Below, piece after piece: positions 1-10,174 of a DNA stretch of 64,000 nucleotides. Source of the DNA: CADEED01 sp039931065 (lineage in GTDB: Bacteria > Pseudomonadota > Gammaproteobacteria > Steroidobacterales > Steroidobacteraceae); assembly GCA_039931065.1 (NCBI GenBank), contig JBDTSP010000007.1, positions 122,470 to 186,469 on the forward strand. The letters run 5' to 3'. Under the pieces are notes generated by a model that was not told the DNA's origin, ran no database searches, and was given only the letters and a program-made list of their open reading frames with translations. The first letter of the stretch is position 1, and each line of letters opens with the position of its first letter. Position numbers and translations under genes: made by a program.

Positions 1-10
1 TAGACAAGCG

Positions 11-219
11 TTGTGGCTCTCGGCGCAGGTCAACGCTGCGCCCAGCATCGCGGAGTTCGCCGCCGACACTGACTTCAGTTTCCCGACACTTTCCCCGGAC
101 GGAGACAAGGTCGCTTACGTGACCCGCGTGAACGACACCGGCGCGCTGGCGGTCCCCAATCTGCTCGCGAGAAAGACGTGTACGCAGCGAAGAAAACCCA
201 TCGCAAGAGCGTCGTGTAA
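11..219 (+). pseudogene. remnant of an exported S9-family (prolyl oligopeptidase-like) peptidase
   Basis: The first ~45 codons read as the start of an S9-type peptidase: an alanine-rich stretch, then 'FPTLSPDGDKVAYVTRVND', the SPDG blade motif typical of the N-terminal beta-propeller. At about position 163 a different frame takes over and ends with 'EKDVYAAKKTHRKSVV' and a TAA at 217-219, which looks like the extreme C-terminus of the same family. A family member has about 600-700 residues, so nearly all of the propeller and hydrolase domain is missing. The start may lie outside the window. Assignment of the C-terminal piece is by general appearance only. It converges on icd, with a hairpin between them. 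Confidence 0.5.
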
Positions 220-226
220 GCGGGCC

Positions 227-262
227 GGGGTTCTCAACAGGGTCATGACCCCCGAGAACCCC
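227..262. terminator. hairpin between the S9 remnant and icd (possible bidirectional terminator)
   Basis: GGGGTTCTC at 227-235 pairs with GAGAACCCC at 254-262, and the interior contains the palindrome GGGTCATGACCC (240-251). The structure lies just past the stop codon of icd on the minus strand and past the broken gene on the plus strand. No clear T-run follows on either side, so it may be Rho-dependent, an mRNA 3' protector, or simply a palindrome. Confidence 0.4.
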
Positions 263-275
263 AACCCCGGCACCA

Positions 276-1589
<1,314 letters not shown>

Positions 1590-1672
1590 CGTGTGTCTTT
1601 CTCTTGGGCGATCAGGGGGTCGGAAGGGCCGCGATGCTAGCACACGGCCTTCGCTACAATCCCCCGCAGACC

Positions 1673-2773
1673 ATGGCCAAAACTATCGACTCCACCCCCG
1701 CCGCGGACGGCTTCTCCATGCCCGCCGAATGGGCGCCCCATGCCGGCTGCTGGATGCTCTGGCCCGAGCGGCCTGACAACTGGCGCGCAGGCGCGCAGCC
1801 CGCGCAGCGCGCCTTTGGCGAAGTTGCGGCGGCCATCGCGCGCTTCGAACCGGTCAGCGTCGGCGTCTCCGCGGCGCACTACGAATTCGCGCGCGCCCAG
1901 CTTGCGCCGCACATCCGCGTGGTCGAGATCTCTCACGACGACTCGTGGATGCGCGACGTGGGACCCACCTTCGTAACCAACAAGAAGGGTGTGCGCCGTG
2001 GAGTGGATTGGCGTTTCAACGCCTGGGGCGGATTGCGCGGCGGTCTGTACTTTCCCTGGGACCAGGACGACGCCGTGGCCCGCAAGGTGCTGGAGATCGA
2101 AGGCTGCGACCGTTACCGCGCGCCGTTCATCAACGAGGGCGGCGCCATCCATGTGGACGGGCAGGGCACGGCCCTGGTCACCGAACAATGTTTGCTGAAC
2201 CCGAATCGCAACCCGGAGATGTCGCGCGAGCAGATCGAGGATTCACTCAAGTCTTATCTCGGTGTGTCGGCCGTCATCTGGCTGGGTGATGGCGTCGTCG
2301 AAGACGAAACCGGCGGACACATCGACAACATCGCCTGCTTCGTGAAGCCTGCGGTCGTTGCGCTGCACTGGACCGATGACGAACGCGATCCGCAGCATGC
2401 GGTCTCCCGCGATGCGCTCGAGCGGCTGAAAGCGGCGCGTGACGCGCGCGGCCGCCGGATCGGCGTGATCAAACTGCCCATGCCGGGCCCGCTCGAACTG
2501 ACCGCCGCGGAAGCTGCCGGCGTGTTCGCTCGCGAGACGTCACAGGCCCGCGCCGCCGGCGCGCGGCTGGCCGGCTCGTACGTCAATTTCTACATCGCGA
2601 ACAAAGGCATCGTCATGCCGTTGCTCGATCCGAAGACCGACCGGTCCGCGGCCGCGAAACTGCGTCGCGCGTTTCCGGGCCGCCGGATCGTGGGTGTCCC
2701 GGCGCGCGAGATCCTGTTAGGCGGCGGCAATATTCACTGCATCACGCAGCAGGTTCCGGCCGTTCGTAGATAG
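1673..2773 (+). CDS. aguA: agmatine deiminase
   Basis: Hydrolyses agmatine to N-carbamoylputrescine and ammonia in the arginine decarboxylase route to putrescine. The 366-residue protein carries the family signatures in order: 'MPAEWAPHAGCWMLWP' near the N-terminus, 'DDSWMRDVGPTFV', 'EGGAIHVDGQGTALVTEQCLLNPNRNP' in the middle (key residues EGG...N), 'DETGGHIDNIACF', and the C-terminal 'GGGNIHC' with the presumed catalytic cysteine at residue ~356. The start at 1673 (MAKTIDS) matches the usual N-terminus; the longer frame from 1604 overlaps the icd leader. No aguB (carbamoylputrescine amidase) is adjacent, so the next pathway step must lie elsewhere. Confidence 0.95.
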   Translation: MAKTIDSTPAADGFSMPAEWAPHAGCWMLWPERPDNWRAGAQPAQRAFGEVAAAIARFEPVSVGVSAAHYEFARAQLAPHIRVVEISHDDSWMRDVGPTFVTNKKGVRRGVDWRFNAWGGLRGGLYFPWDQDDAVARKVLEIEGCDRYRAPFINEGGAIHVDGQGTALVTEQCLLNPNRNPEMSREQIEDSLKSYLGVSAVIWLGDGVVEDETGGHIDNIACFVKPAVVALHWTDDERDPQHAVSRDALERLKAARDARGRRIGVIKLPMPGPLELTAAEAAGVFARETSQARAAGARLAGSYVNFYIANKGIVMPLLDPKTDRSAAAKLRRAFPGRRIVGVPAREILLGGGNIHCITQQVPAVRR

Positions 2774-2786
2774 TGAGGAGCCAACG

Positions 2787-3153
2787 ATGAAGACCGTCGT
2801 GCGACTGGCGCAGGTAATGCTGGCGGCCCCGAGCCTGGCCACCGCCGGTGAAGGCCGCCTGCTTGCGCGTGGCCCCGGATCCGCGACCCTGGGGTGCATT
2901 CATAACGAAGATCAAGCAGTTGTGGCTCGAGACGCCGGGTTGGCCCGAGGCTTCGCTCAAGTCGATTCACGTGCCGGTCCTGCTGATGTACGGTGATCAC
3001 GATGACATCCGGCTCGAACACGCAACGCTGATGCAAAACCTGATTCCGGCGTCGCAGCTTGCAGTGCTGCCGGACACCAGTCATTTCATGATGTTCGAAC
3101 AGCCGACGTGGGCTTCGACCATGGCAATCTCATTTATGGATGGCGGGAAATAA
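2787..3153 (+). pseudogene. remnant of an exported alpha/beta hydrolase (N- and C-terminal parts joined, frameshifted)
   Basis: An intact-looking signal peptide begins at 2787 (MKTVVRLAQVML...TAGEGRLL). By about 2890 the reading continues in another frame as 'FITKIKQLWLETPGWPEASL', then 'VPVLLMYGDHDDI' and 'LAVLPDTSHFMMFEQP'. These are the aspartate and histidine regions at the end of an alpha/beta-hydrolase fold. The nucleophile region (GxSxG) and lid are absent, so about 150-180 residues have been lost, along with a frame shift. The stop (3151-3153) sits 1 base before the likely PPK2 start. The order of pieces suggests an internal deletion. Confidence 0.7.
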
Positions 3154-3154
3154 A

Positions 3155-3985
3155 GTGGCTGGAAAAGCGATTCCAAGGCGTGACATTCCCGACCGGCTGC
3201 GCGTCCGGCCCGGCTCGCGGCTGAAACTTTCCGACAGCGACGCCGATCGTTGCTTCGGTTGGGACAAGGACAAGGCGATTGCGGCGACCGCCGAAAACCT
3301 GGCGCGTCTCGAGGAGCTGCAATACAAGATGTACGCCGACCAGCGCTTCGCGATGCTGGTGGCATTGCAGGCCATCGACGGCGGCGGCAAGGACAGCACC
3401 ATCCGGCGCGTGTTCAGGGCGTTCAACCCGCAAGGGTGCGCGGTCACCGCGTTCAAGGGGCCGAGCGGGGAAGAGCTGCGCCACGACTATTTGTGGCGCA
3501 TCCACCGTCATGCACCGGCGCGGGGGGAGATCGCCGTGTTCAATCGCTCGCACTACGAAGACGTGCTGATCGTGCGCGTCAACGATCTGGTGCCCGAAGA
3601 CGTCTGGAGCAGACGTTATGAGCAGATCAACGAATTCGAGCGCCTGCTGACTGCTTGTGGCACCCGCGTTGTAAAAATTTTCCTGCAGATCAGCAAGGAA
3701 GAGCAACGCGTGCGTTTCGCCGAGCGGCTGTCCGACAGGCGCAAGAACTGGAAATTCGATACCGGCGATCTGGAGAAGCGACAGCAGTGGCCCGCCTACA
3801 CGCGGGCGTTCGAGGCGATGTTTGCGCGCTGCTCCACCGAACATGCGCCCTGGTACGTAGTGCCCGCAAACCGCAAATGGTTTCGGGATTTCGCGGTTTC
3901 ACAGCTGCTTATCTACGAATTCGAGCAGCTGCCACTGCGATTTCCGGCTGCTAACTTCGATCCCAAGACAATCAAGTTGGTGTGA
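3155..3985 (+). CDS. polyphosphate:nucleotide phosphotransferase, PPK2 family
   Basis: Transfers phosphate between polyphosphate and nucleoside phosphates in the cytoplasm. The 276-residue protein has the PPK2 Walker A 'AIDGGGKDST', the lid/Walker B region 'IAVFNRSHYEDVLIVRV', 'QINEFERLL...GTRVVKIFLQISKEEQ', and 'RKNWKFDTGDLEKRQQW' with the 'APWYVVPANRKWFRD' end typical of single-domain PPK2 (class I or III type; substrate preference cannot be read from the sequence). The GTG at 3155 has a GGCGGGA sequence 7 bases upstream and follows the broken hydrolase directly. An ATG at 3140 is in frame but lacks a ribosome-binding site and overlaps that remnant. Confidence 0.92.
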   Translation: MAGKAIPRRDIPDRLRVRPGSRLKLSDSDADRCFGWDKDKAIAATAENLARLEELQYKMYADQRFAMLVALQAIDGGGKDSTIRRVFRAFNPQGCAVTAFKGPSGEELRHDYLWRIHRHAPARGEIAVFNRSHYEDVLIVRVNDLVPEDVWSRRYEQINEFERLLTACGTRVVKIFLQISKEEQRVRFAERLSDRRKNWKFDTGDLEKRQQWPAYTRAFEAMFARCSTEHAPWYVVPANRKWFRDFAVSQLLIYEFEQLPLRFPAANFDPKTIKLV

Positions 3986-4119
3986 GGCGGCGCGAAAGGT
4001 TGATAGGCGGGGCCCCGCACCTAGCATTGTCGGCATCCGGCGACGATTGGCTATTACCCCGGGAATTGTTGTTAGACTAAGCCCCTCAATTTCCCACCAC
4101 ACGTTGAGAGGACTCCGGA

Positions 4120-4311
4120 ATGGCCAAGAAGAAAGGTGCTCGGCACATGCGCGAATGGTCCGAAGGCGACATGAAGAAGTTGCGCGCGTTTGCGAAAGCC
4201 AAGACGTCGGCGCGAGTCGCCGCGCAGAAGCTGGGTCGCTCGCCGGGCGCGGTGCGCTACAAGGCCATGATGGAAGGCGTTTCTTTCCGCTCGATCAACC
4301 GCAAGAAATAA
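4120..4311 (+). CDS. small basic HTH/SANT-like protein
   Basis: A 63-residue, strongly basic protein preceded by AGAGGACTCCGG. It has the layout of a single three-helix DNA-binding unit: 'MREWSEGDMKKLRAFA', then 'SARVAAQKLGRSPGAVRYKAMMEGVSF', which looks like the turn and recognition helix of a Myb/SANT- or GcrA-like helix-turn-helix. Single-domain proteins of this kind are widespread in Proteobacteria and mostly uncharacterised. It is isolated, convergent with the TPR protein downstream, and has about 130 bases of non-coding DNA ahead of it. Function unknown; DNA binding is an inference from the fold pattern. Confidence 0.7.
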   Translation: MAKKKGARHMREWSEGDMKKLRAFAKAKTSARVAAQKLGRSPGAVRYKAMMEGVSFRSINRKK

Positions 4312-4323
4312 CGCTTCGAACCG

Positions 4324-5073
4324 CTAGCCCTGAAGCTCCCGGAGAGCTTCGTCCAGCCACTCTCGCTGGGCCTTTCGGTAATGCGGGGGAGCAAATTTGG
4401 CACGGTCCAGCAGCGCCTTGAGCGTCTGCTGGGCCAGCTCTCCCTGCCCGGCACTCTTCAAGATGCGCGCGTAACGCACGCCGGCCTCGGCACCCGGGTA
4501 GTACTCGGACAACGCTGCGAACTCTTCCAGCGCCTTCTCCACATTTCCCTCCGCCTCGAGCGTACGTGCGTATAGCAGGTGCCCGTCGGGCGATTTGAAT
4601 TGCGGATTCAGGCGGATCAGATCGTCGAGCGTCTGGCGCGCCGCCGCAGGATTGCCAGCCGCGAACTGCGCGTGCGCAAAGCCGAGCAGCAGCTTGGGAT
4701 CTTCGGCGAATACGCCTGTCAGACAAGTCTTATAAATTGCGACCGCCTCGGTCGCGCGGTCGACCCGGACGAGTTCGTCGGCATATTTCTGGCGCGCTGC
4801 GACGGTGCCGCTCACCTGCACCGCATTCTCGGCTTTGCGCAGGTCACCTTCCGGATCGAGCGTGTTGCGGATGCCGCGCAGGGTGCGCTGGCTGGTTCGC
4901 GAACGCAGCAGGCCCGGCAGGATTTCGACTCCAGCGTACAACGCGGCGCCCACGAACGGCATCGACATCATCACGACGAGTACATACACCCAGATCGTGT
5001 TACCACCGGTCTTGATGCAGTGAACGATCATTCCCAACGAAAGCAGCCCGGAGATGATGTAGATCGGAAACAT
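4324..5073 (-). CDS. membrane-anchored tetratricopeptide-repeat protein
   Basis: A 249-residue protein with two hydrophobic segments at its N-terminus (about residues 3-20 and 27-50), then helical repeats. Phrases such as 'ADELVRVDRATEAVAIYKTCL', 'LLLGFAHAQFAAGNPAAARQTLDDLI', 'LLYARTLEAEGNVEKALEEFAAL' and 'RYARILKSAGQGELAQQTLKALL' are TPR-like. The arrangement resembles small inner-membrane TPR scaffold proteins. It lies just downstream of the TonB receptor on the same strand (14-base gap), so the two may be co-transcribed. Start chosen at the ATG at 5073; upstream in-frame sequence is antisense to the receptor frame and not protein-like. No specific partner can be named. Confidence 0.8.
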   Translation of the reverse strand: MFPIYIISGLLSLGMIVHCIKTGGNTIWVYVLVVMMSMPFVGAALYAGVEILPGLLRSRTSQRTLRGIRNTLDPEGDLRKAENAVQVSGTVAARQKYADELVRVDRATEAVAIYKTCLTGVFAEDPKLLLGFAHAQFAAGNPAAARQTLDDLIRLNPQFKSPDGHLLYARTLEAEGNVEKALEEFAALSEYYPGAEAGVRYARILKSAGQGELAQQTLKALLDRAKFAPPHYRKAQREWLDEALRELQG

Positions 5074-5086
5074 TGCTGCGGACCTT

Positions 5087-7177
5087 CTAACGAGCGGTGA
5101 AGTCGAATGACAGGAACACGGCGCGACCGCGCGCCGGGAAGTAACGGTAGTTGCCGAAGGCGAAGTCTGCACGGTCCGCGTAGGCGGTGTCGAACAGGTT
5201 GTCCACGCGCAAGCTTGCGCGCAGGTCGGGGCGCGGCAGCCATTCCAGGTCGAGACCGACCACGTCGTGACCTGGGTAGGTAGCCGTGTTGGCGGCATCG
5301 ACGAAGTACCTGCCGACATGACTCGCGTTGAGTCCGGCACGGAAGCTGCCGTTGAAACGCGCATCGATGCCGATGTTGTGCAGTTGACGCGGGGCGGTAT
5401 CCACGTCGTTCCCGTCGGCGATGATTTCCCCGCCTTCGACGTTGCGCGAGAACGCGTATTCATGGCGCGCGAGGGTGCCCGCGGCGTACAACGACCAGAG
5501 GTTGCTCGCCCGCCAGCGTGCCTCGTATTCGAAGCCACGATGGTTCGTGGCGCCGTTGCTCACATTGAAGGCGTTCGAATCACGGAGGATGAGGTGAGTT
5601 TTCTCCATGACGAACAGCGCGGTGGTCAGCGAAAAATCGCCGCTGCGCATTTTCCAGCCGGCCTCGATGGACTCGAGTTTCTCGCTGTCGAGGTCCGCCA
5701 CCGTCTGCTGGCGTTGCAGGCGATAGACCTCCGTCATCTCGGGCGGCCGGAAGCCGGTCGAACCGCTCAAGTACAACAACGAGGAATCGCCGGGCTGCCA
5801 GGACAACGTGATACGCGGCGCCACGTTGTCGAAGGAGTCGCTGCGATCCGCGGGGCGCGAGAACAGGCAGCCGGCCGTGCCGCAGGGCACGCCGTTGGCG
5901 GCCGTGTTGCCGTCGAGCATCCGGTTGTCGTAGTCGTAGTTAGTCCGGTCGGTACGCAGCGCGGCGGAGAGCGACCAGGCCCGGGCGAAATTCCACTCGA
6001 GCGCAAGCGTGGCGCCGAGCGTATTGGAGCCGACCAGGTAGTCGTAGTGCAGGCCGGCCGGACGGATTGCATTGGCGGCCGGCGTGCCGTCGGTGGCCGG
6101 GCGCGGCTGGAATTCGGTGAGCTCCGAGTCCGCGGTCTCGGCGTCGATCGTGAGCCGCGCTTCGAGGGAATTGGCGAAGAACTTCATCGCGAGCGTCGAA
6201 CTCGCCATGTAGCTGGTCTGCGCGTTGTGTTCGAGCGGCTTGCCGACCAGGAAGTGCTGCAGGAAATCCATACGCGAACGGCGATAGATACCCGCGACTT
6301 CGAAGCGGCAGTCGCGCGCGAAGCAATTGTCGCGCTGAAAGTGCGCTGATACTCGGACACTCGACGCATCGCGAAATGCCTCGGGGTTGAGGTTGCTGCG
6401 AGCAAGCGCCTCGTCCCGGTAAGCGTTGTAGCCCTGGATGAAGCCGGCGGTTTCCTGGTTGAGCACCGAGCCCGCCGCCCGCAGCCTCAGCGTGCCGCCG
6501 CCGACGTCCGCGTCGGCCAGCAGATTGAGCTTGGCTTCATCGACACCCGAAGCGTCGCGCCAGCCTGGCGCGCGCGTGGCGGTGCCGTAACCGCCTACGC
6601 CCCAGGTGCCTAACTCTTCCGCGAAGCCGAGCCGCACGCGTTTGAACGAGTCGGAGCCGCCCTCGACGCCTGCGGAAACTTTGGGCAGGTCCGCGACCTG
6701 CGGCGTGAGCAGGTTGACGATGCCGTGCACGGCGCTCGCGCCGAACATGGCCGAGCCCGGGCCACGCAACACTTCGACGGCGCCGGCCTGCTCGTAGTTG
6801 AGCTCGAACATTTCGTTGAGATTGCAGAACCCCACGGGGCGAATCGGCAGGTTGTCTTCGGCGATCAGGAACGCGCCGCAGGCGCCGGCGCCCGCCAGCA
6901 CCGGCGAACGGATCGCGCCCAGGCTCTCCGCGCCACTGCCGCGCTGGATGTACACCCCGGCGCTGCGATTGAGCGCGTCCGCCTGGTGTTTCGCGCTGAT
7001 CCGATCGAGTTCCTCGCCGCCGATGCGCGACACGCTGGCGGGAGTCGTTAGGGCGTCGCGCGGTTCGCGCGTGGCGGTGACGATGATTTGAGAGATCTCG
7101 GGAGATATCTCGGGCGTGCGGTCGTCGGCGATCGCCGCCAGGGGCAGCAATGCGAGCAGGATGAAGGGGGTGCGCAT
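5087..7177 (-). CDS. TonB-dependent outer-membrane receptor
   Basis: A 696-residue receptor. It has a signal peptide (MRTPFILLALLPLAAIA), a TonB-box-like start 'SQIIVTATREPRD', a plug domain with 'EVLRGPGSAMFGASAVHGIVNLLTP', and a long barrel region containing 'YLSGSTGFRPPEMTEVYRL' and the C-terminal 'RASLRVDNLFDTAYADRADF'. These features match siderophore/vitamin-type receptors of the CirA/BtuB class. A short cysteine-containing insert in the plug ('AGAGACGAFLIAEDNLPI...GFCNLNE') is typical of a subset of uncharacterised receptors. Substrate unknown. The start is the ATG at 7177; a longer version adds seven residues. It is divergent from the patatin gene with about 50 bases between starts. 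Confidence 0.93.
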   Translation of the reverse strand: MRTPFILLALLPLAAIADDRTPEISPEISQIIVTATREPRDALTTPASVSRIGGEELDRISAKHQADALNRSAGVYIQRGSGAESLGAIRSPVLAGAGACGAFLIAEDNLPIRPVGFCNLNEMFELNYEQAGAVEVLRGPGSAMFGASAVHGIVNLLTPQVADLPKVSAGVEGGSDSFKRVRLGFAEELGTWGVGGYGTATRAPGWRDASGVDEAKLNLLADADVGGGTLRLRAAGSVLNQETAGFIQGYNAYRDEALARSNLNPEAFRDASSVRVSAHFQRDNCFARDCRFEVAGIYRRSRMDFLQHFLVGKPLEHNAQTSYMASSTLAMKFFANSLEARLTIDAETADSELTEFQPRPATDGTPAANAIRPAGLHYDYLVGSNTLGATLALEWNFARAWSLSAALRTDRTNYDYDNRMLDGNTAANGVPCGTAGCLFSRPADRSDSFDNVAPRITLSWQPGDSSLLYLSGSTGFRPPEMTEVYRLQRQQTVADLDSEKLESIEAGWKMRSGDFSLTTALFVMEKTHLILRDSNAFNVSNGATNHRGFEYEARWRASNLWSLYAAGTLARHEYAFSRNVEGGEIIADGNDVDTAPRQLHNIGIDARFNGSFRAGLNASHVGRYFVDAANTATYPGHDVVGLDLEWLPRPDLRASLRVDNLFDTAYADRADFAFGNYRYFPARGRAVFLSFDFTAR

Positions 7178-7227
7178 GATTGGTGAAGCGATTATCACTG
7201 CGAACGACTATCCTTGCCACGCCACAG

Positions 7228-9477
7228 ATGAATAAGAACGCAGGAAAATCAGCACTGTTCGTCGTGTTCTGCCTTGGGCTCGCGGGATGGTCGCCTGCGC
7301 AGGAAGCGCCTCGGCAAAACGACCTCGGCCGGCCGCGCATCGGGTTGGTGCTCTCGGGCGGCGGCGCCCGCGGCGCCGCGCATATCGGCGTGCTCAAGGT
7401 GCTCGAAGAAAATCACATACCCATTGATGCCATCGCGGGCACCAGCATGGGCGCCGTGGTGGGCGGGCTGTATGCCACGGGGCTTTCAGCCGCCGATGTC
7501 GAACGCGTCATGACGTCGGTCGACTGGCAGGACGCCTTCCGCGACCGCCCGGCGCGTACCGATCTCAACTTCCGCCGCAAGCTCGAAGACCAGAATTTTC
7601 TCGTCAAGTTTCCGCTCGGGCTCAAAGGGCGCCGTTTCCGCCTGCCGCGCGGGCTGGTGCAGGGACAGAAACTCACCCAGATCCTGCGCTCGCTGACCCT
7701 GCCCGTGGCGCAGACACAGAGTTTCGACGACCTGGCGATCCCGTTTCGCGCCATTGCCACGGATATCGTCAGCGGCGAGCGTGTGGTGCTCGACCACGGC
7801 GATCTAACTACCGCGATGCGGGCCAGCCTGTCCGCGCCGGGTGTGTTCGCGCCGGTGGACCTCGACGGCCATATGCTGGTGGACGGGGGCCTGAGCTCCA
7901 ATCTGCCGGTGGACGTCGCGCGCGAGATGGGCGTGGACATCCTGATCGTGGTCGATTGCGGCTTTCCGCTGCTCGAGCGCAACAAACTCGAGTCGGTCGC
8001 CACCGTATCGAACCAGATGCTGGCGATCCTGATCCGCCACAACACCGCGTTGCAGCGCAGGACCCTCACCGAGCGTGACATCGTCATCGATCCGCTGCTC
8101 GGTGACTTCTCGTCGCTCGATTTCACCGAGCATCAAAAGGCGATGGACATCGGCGAGACGGCTGCGCGCGGAGTCTTGTCGAGCCTGCAGGCGTTGTCGG
8201 TGCCGCCGGCGGAATTCCAGCGCATCGTCGATGCACGCGCCGCCAAACGCACCGACCTGCCGCGCATCGAATTCCTGCGGATCGAGCCTGGTTCCGAGCG
8301 TTACGCCGGCGCCATCGAATCGCTGTTCGGCGATCAGATCGGCAAGATTGCCAATGGCAAGCGCCTCGAAAAACGCGTGAGCGAGCTGTACGGGCAGGGC
8401 AATCTCGAGATTTTCGACTACCGTCTCATGCAGAACGACCCGCTGCCGGGCGACGCGCCCGAATACGGCCTGGCGCTGTCGACCCGCCGAAATTCCTGGG
8501 GCCCGAACTACCTGCGTTTCGGCCTGCAGCTGCAGAACGACTTCGAAGGCAATTCCTCGTTCAACGCCGCGGCGCGCGGCACGCTGGCGGAGATCACCAA
8601 GTACGGTGGCGAGTGGGTGTGGGACGTGCAGATCGGCGAGACCCCGCGCGTGGCCACCGAAATCTATCTACCAGTCGGTTACCGCTCGCGCTGGTTCGTC
8701 GCGCCGCACGCGCAGTTCCAGATCCGCACGGTGCCGATCGCCGACGAGAACGAACACATCCTCGCTGAATATCGCGTGCGCTCGACCGACTACGGTCTCG
8801 ACCTCGGCCGCGAGCTCGGCAACTACGCGGAGATCCGCGTCGGCGGCGGGCGCAGCGTGGGCGAGGCGCGTGTGCGGATCGGCGACCCGTTGTTATCGCC
8901 TTCCGAATTCGATACGCACAACTTCTTTGCCGAATACCGCTACGACAGCGTGGACGACGTCAATTTCCCGCGGCACGGCAACCAGTTCTCGCTGGGATGG
9001 ACGGGCGAGCGCGAAGGCCGGGGTGACGCGGACAGGGCGGATCTCATGGTGTTCGATCATCTCTACGCGCATTCCTGGGGCCGCAATACCGGGATTCTCT
9101 GGACCTCCGCCGGGACCCGGCTCGACTCCGATGTCGGTGAAGTGCGCTCATTCTTCTCGCTGGGCGGGTTCCTGAACATGTCGGGCATCACGCCTGAAAC
9201 ACTGGTGGGCCCGCACTTCGCCATCGTGCGCGGCATCTACTACCGCCAGATCGGGCAGGGCGGGCAGGGCTTCCTCAACGTGCCGGTGTATCTCGGCGCG
9301 TCGATCGAGAAGGGCAACGTGTGGGCTTCACGCCGCGATATCTCTTTCAGCAGCGCGCGCACCAATGGCAGCCTGTTCGTCGGAATGGATACGTTGTTTG
9401 GCCCTGTCTACTTCGCGACCGGTTTCGACGACGGCGGCGGCTCGGCTTACTACCTGTTCCTCGGCAGGACGTTTTAG
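7228..9477 (+). CDS. patatin-like phospholipase fused to an outer-membrane barrel (PlpD/type Vd-like)
   Basis: A 749-residue exported protein. After the signal peptide it has a patatin domain: oxyanion motif GGGARG at residues 44-49, nucleophile elbow GTSMG with Ser73, and 'DGGLSSNLPV' with the catalytic Asp near 217. A linker that should form a POTRA-like unit follows ('LPRIEFLRIEPGSERYAGAIESLF'). The last ~350 residues are beta-rich and end in 'YLFLGRTF', the terminal phenylalanine of outer-membrane barrels. This order is that of Pseudomonas PlpD, the type Vd autotransporter prototype: a phospholipase A presented at or released from the cell surface. Its 3' end overlaps the convergent small gene by 4 bases. 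Confidence 0.92.
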   Translation: MNKNAGKSALFVVFCLGLAGWSPAQEAPRQNDLGRPRIGLVLSGGGARGAAHIGVLKVLEENHIPIDAIAGTSMGAVVGGLYATGLSAADVERVMTSVDWQDAFRDRPARTDLNFRRKLEDQNFLVKFPLGLKGRRFRLPRGLVQGQKLTQILRSLTLPVAQTQSFDDLAIPFRAIATDIVSGERVVLDHGDLTTAMRASLSAPGVFAPVDLDGHMLVDGGLSSNLPVDVAREMGVDILIVVDCGFPLLERNKLESVATVSNQMLAILIRHNTALQRRTLTERDIVIDPLLGDFSSLDFTEHQKAMDIGETAARGVLSSLQALSVPPAEFQRIVDARAAKRTDLPRIEFLRIEPGSERYAGAIESLFGDQIGKIANGKRLEKRVSELYGQGNLEIFDYRLMQNDPLPGDAPEYGLALSTRRNSWGPNYLRFGLQLQNDFEGNSSFNAAARGTLAEITKYGGEWVWDVQIGETPRVATEIYLPVGYRSRWFVAPHAQFQIRTVPIADENEHILAEYRVRSTDYGLDLGRELGNYAEIRVGGGRSVGEARVRIGDPLLSPSEFDTHNFFAEYRYDSVDDVNFPRHGNQFSLGWTGEREGRGDADRADLMVFDHLYAHSWGRNTGILWTSAGTRLDSDVGEVRSFFSLGGFLNMSGITPETLVGPHFAIVRGIYYRQIGQGGQGFLNVPVYLGASIEKGNVWASRRDISFSSARTNGSLFVGMDTLFGPVYFATGFDDGGGSAYYLFLGRTF

Positions 9478-9740
9478 AGGCCGCGGGACTCGTGCAGCTT
9501 CTCCACCTTTTCGAACTTGAGCGCGGGCTTATCGCCCGGGCGCGAATATTCATGCTTGCGCGACATCTCGACGAGCGCGGCATCGCGTTCGGCGGCGGTG
9601 CCGTACCAGTGCGTCTTGTTCCAGTCCGCGCCCAGCAGCTTCTTGAACGGATCGCCGGCCTTGAGCGTGATGCGTACGCCGAACGGACGCTGAATGCCCG
9701 CGTCGGGACGGCGCAGGTTGTGAGGAGCGGCGATACCCAT
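9474..9740 (-). CDS. conserved small hypothetical protein
   Basis: An 88-residue, soluble, charged protein without signal peptide or membrane segment. The text 'RRPDAGIQRPFGVRITLKAGDPFKKLLGADWNKTHWYGTAAERDAALVEMSRKHEYSR' has protein-like composition and looks like a conserved family, but I do not recognise it. The mid part ('WYGTAAERDAALVEM') recalls short hypothetical proteins where a residue range is applied to a table entry, which gives no function. Its stop codon overlaps the stop of the patatin gene (convergent, 4 bases). The upstream 430 bases are non-coding, so it has its own promoter. Confidence 0.65.
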   Translation of the reverse strand: MGIAAPHNLRRPDAGIQRPFGVRITLKAGDPFKKLLGADWNKTHWYGTAAERDAALVEMSRKHEYSRPGDKPALKFEKVEKLHESRGL

Positions 9741-10174
9741 GAAATCTCCGTTCGGCGAGTGCCGAAAGCGGCGCTAGGTTACGAAGCGCCGCCTTTGACC
9801 GCAAGCTTTCACGGCAACGCCGGTCACGGAATCGGCGCTGGCCGCTCGAGCCACCCGCCGGTGCCCGCCTGGCACTGACGAGGCGAGCTGCTGCTCCGGA
9901 GGTCGCGCTGCGTCGGTGGTAGTTTGACGTTGGAGTTCGCGGCTGCACGGCCGCCGCGACCCGGACAATTCCATTGGGTGTTCCGATGGTTATGGACCCA
10001 TTCCGCTGCGGAGCTGATAGTCATTCTTATTGCCGGGGCCCGCGTTGGGGCTTTTGGCCTCCTGGCGCCGGGTTTTCAATCCTTTCCCCGGCTGGCGCGT
10101 TAAAGAAGCGACTGCCCGCATTGCCTGCCGGCAGCCGTCGCCAATACGATCCGACGGCGGATCTGGGAGCGGAT
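9741..10174. other. non-coding divergent region (434 bp)
   Basis: Lies between the small leftward gene (start 9740) and the rightward exported protein (start 10175), so it should contain both promoters. Open frames exist on both strands, but none has a ribosome-binding site, protein-like composition or recognisable similarity. I see no repeat, tRNA or strong hairpin in it. Confidence 0.5.

Noticed and set aside
9974..10174. 67-codon upstream extension of the exported protein at 10175
   Set aside because: The signal peptide begins at 10175; upstream text is not protein-like.
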